55,983 nt of DNA, from positions 1 to 55,983 of the forward strand of contig JAYWHR010000021.1 of assembly GCA_043777675.1 (NCBI GenBank), written 5' to 3'. How positions within the stretch are numbered: the first letter of the stretch is position 1; every line of letters starts with the position of its first letter. The notes under the pieces are model-generated. The model did not search any database. It saw nothing but the letters and a program-made list of their open reading frames with translations, and was not told the origin of the DNA. Positions 55,633 to 55,983 of this stretch are shown here, piece after piece. The DNA comes from JANMDU01 sp043777675 (GTDB lineage Bacteria > Pseudomonadota > Gammaproteobacteria > Burkholderiales > Burkholderiaceae_C). The translations under genes were made by a program, and so were the position numbers.

Positions 55633-55983
55633 ATGAACGCCCGAACCGAACCCCAGCTTCTCCAACAGCTTTCAAATCAACACCTCAATGCGCTAGAAGA
55701 AGAAGCCATCTTTATCCTTCGCGAAGTTGCGGGCAGCTTTGAAAAGCCCACCCTGCTCTTCTCCGGCGGCAAGGATTCGGCTGTGCTGCTTAAGTGCGCT
55801 GAAAAAGCTTTCGGAAGCAAACAAAGCCCCTCCGGTAGCGGCAGGCTCCCCTATCCGCTGCTCATGATCGACACTGGCCATAACTACCAAGAAGTCTGTG
55901 ATTTTCGTGACAAGAGAGCTGCTGAGCTCGGCGCCAAGCTCATCGTGCGCAGCGTGGAAGATTCGATGAAGCGCGGCACGGTG
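55633..55983 (+). CDS. cysD: Sulfate adenylyltransferase subunit 2 (3' end cut by window)
   Basis: First 117 codons of cysD. The start region (LNALEEEAIFILREVAGSFE) and the PP-loop LLFSGGKDSAVLLK, followed by PLLMIDTGHNYQEVCDFRD, are diagnostic of the small ATP sulfurylase subunit, which makes APS from sulfate and ATP with the GTPase CysN. cysN is expected just beyond the window. It follows cysH after a 226-bp gap that holds a large inverted repeat. Between FGSKQ and LPYPLL a short Ser/Gly insert (SPSGSGR) is seen. Confidence 0.95.
   Translation, partial: MNARTEPQLLQQLSNQHLNALEEEAIFILREVAGSFEKPTLLFSGGKDSAVLLKCAEKAFGSKQSPSGSGRLPYPLLMIDTGHNYQEVCDFRDKRAAELGAKLIVRSVEDSMKRGTV

Noticed and set aside
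1..55983. tRNA or rRNA genes
   Set aside because: No cloverleaf with a GGTTCGAATCC-like arm and no rRNA-like stretch was noticed by eye; a tRNAscan run would settle it.

Overview
The window looks like chromosome from a betaproteobacterium of the order Burkholderiales, most likely Comamonadaceae or a close relative. This rests on housekeeping gene orders typical of that group (ndk-rlmN-pilW-rodZ-ispG-hisS and yebC-purD-acyltransferase-hemF-nadD-rsfS-rlmH-maf-rng), the siroheme sulfite reductase / DUF934 / APS reductase sulfur cluster, a glutaryl-CoA dehydrogenase typical of the order, moderate GC, and intergenic repeats ending in a GCTAT...ATAGC hairpin. The assignment is inference; no rRNA or tRNA gene is visible.

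Layout. 1-10.3 kb (+): a probable catabolic operon with two pairs of MalF/MalG-type permeases, one periplasmic binding protein, one UgpC/MalK-type ATPase, an alpha/beta hydrolase, a bicupin protein, a MetE-like zinc methyltransferase, an HpcH/HpaI aldolase and gluconokinase; the substrate is probably an unusual sugar or sugar acid. 10.4-11.5 kb: gcdH. 11.6-17.4 kb: a divergent group made of a membrane 7TMR-DISM class III nucleotide cyclase (+), and, on the other strand, a lipoxygenase-like protein translationally coupled to a SulP transporter with STAS and cyclic-nucleotide-binding domains. The transporter's first 32 codons are cut off by an in-frame TAG. 17.4-24.1 kb (-): hisS, ispG, rodZ, pilW, rlmN, ndk, with a DUF433/DUF5615 toxin-antitoxin pair inserted. 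24.2-38.5 kb: accessory-rich stretch with vapBC, murB, yajQ, fic, DUF4394, vapBC, moaA-mobA-eptA, vapBC, ilvD and a broken brnTA locus. 38.5-47.6 kb (-): a SenA/EgtB-like protein that has lost two iron-ligand histidines, then the rng-to-yebC housekeeping run. 47.9-51 kb (+): small exported proteins, a cytochrome c and a HerA-like ATPase. 51.7-56 kb (+): TauE/SafE exporter, cysI, DUF934, cysH and the start of cysD, an assimilatory sulfate reduction cluster that leaves the window.

The most striking structure is a dispersed repeat of about 45 bp, seen here about 16 times on both strands. It starts with TAGCCGGC and ends with the inverted repeat GCTATTGAATTAATAGC. Nine copies lie in gaps between genes or touch only a gene end. 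Six or seven lie inside reading frames and are translated, in MurB, NadD, the bicupin protein, sulfite reductase, the DUF934 protein, the hydrolase tail and perhaps PurD. Two copies supply the stop codon of their host gene. One sits in the loop of a 500-bp near-palindrome. This behaves like the repeat-encoded peptide elements known from Rickettsia, but in a betaproteobacterium. A second hairpin family rich in ACGCAGAG-type motifs and at least two further inverted-repeat elements also occur.
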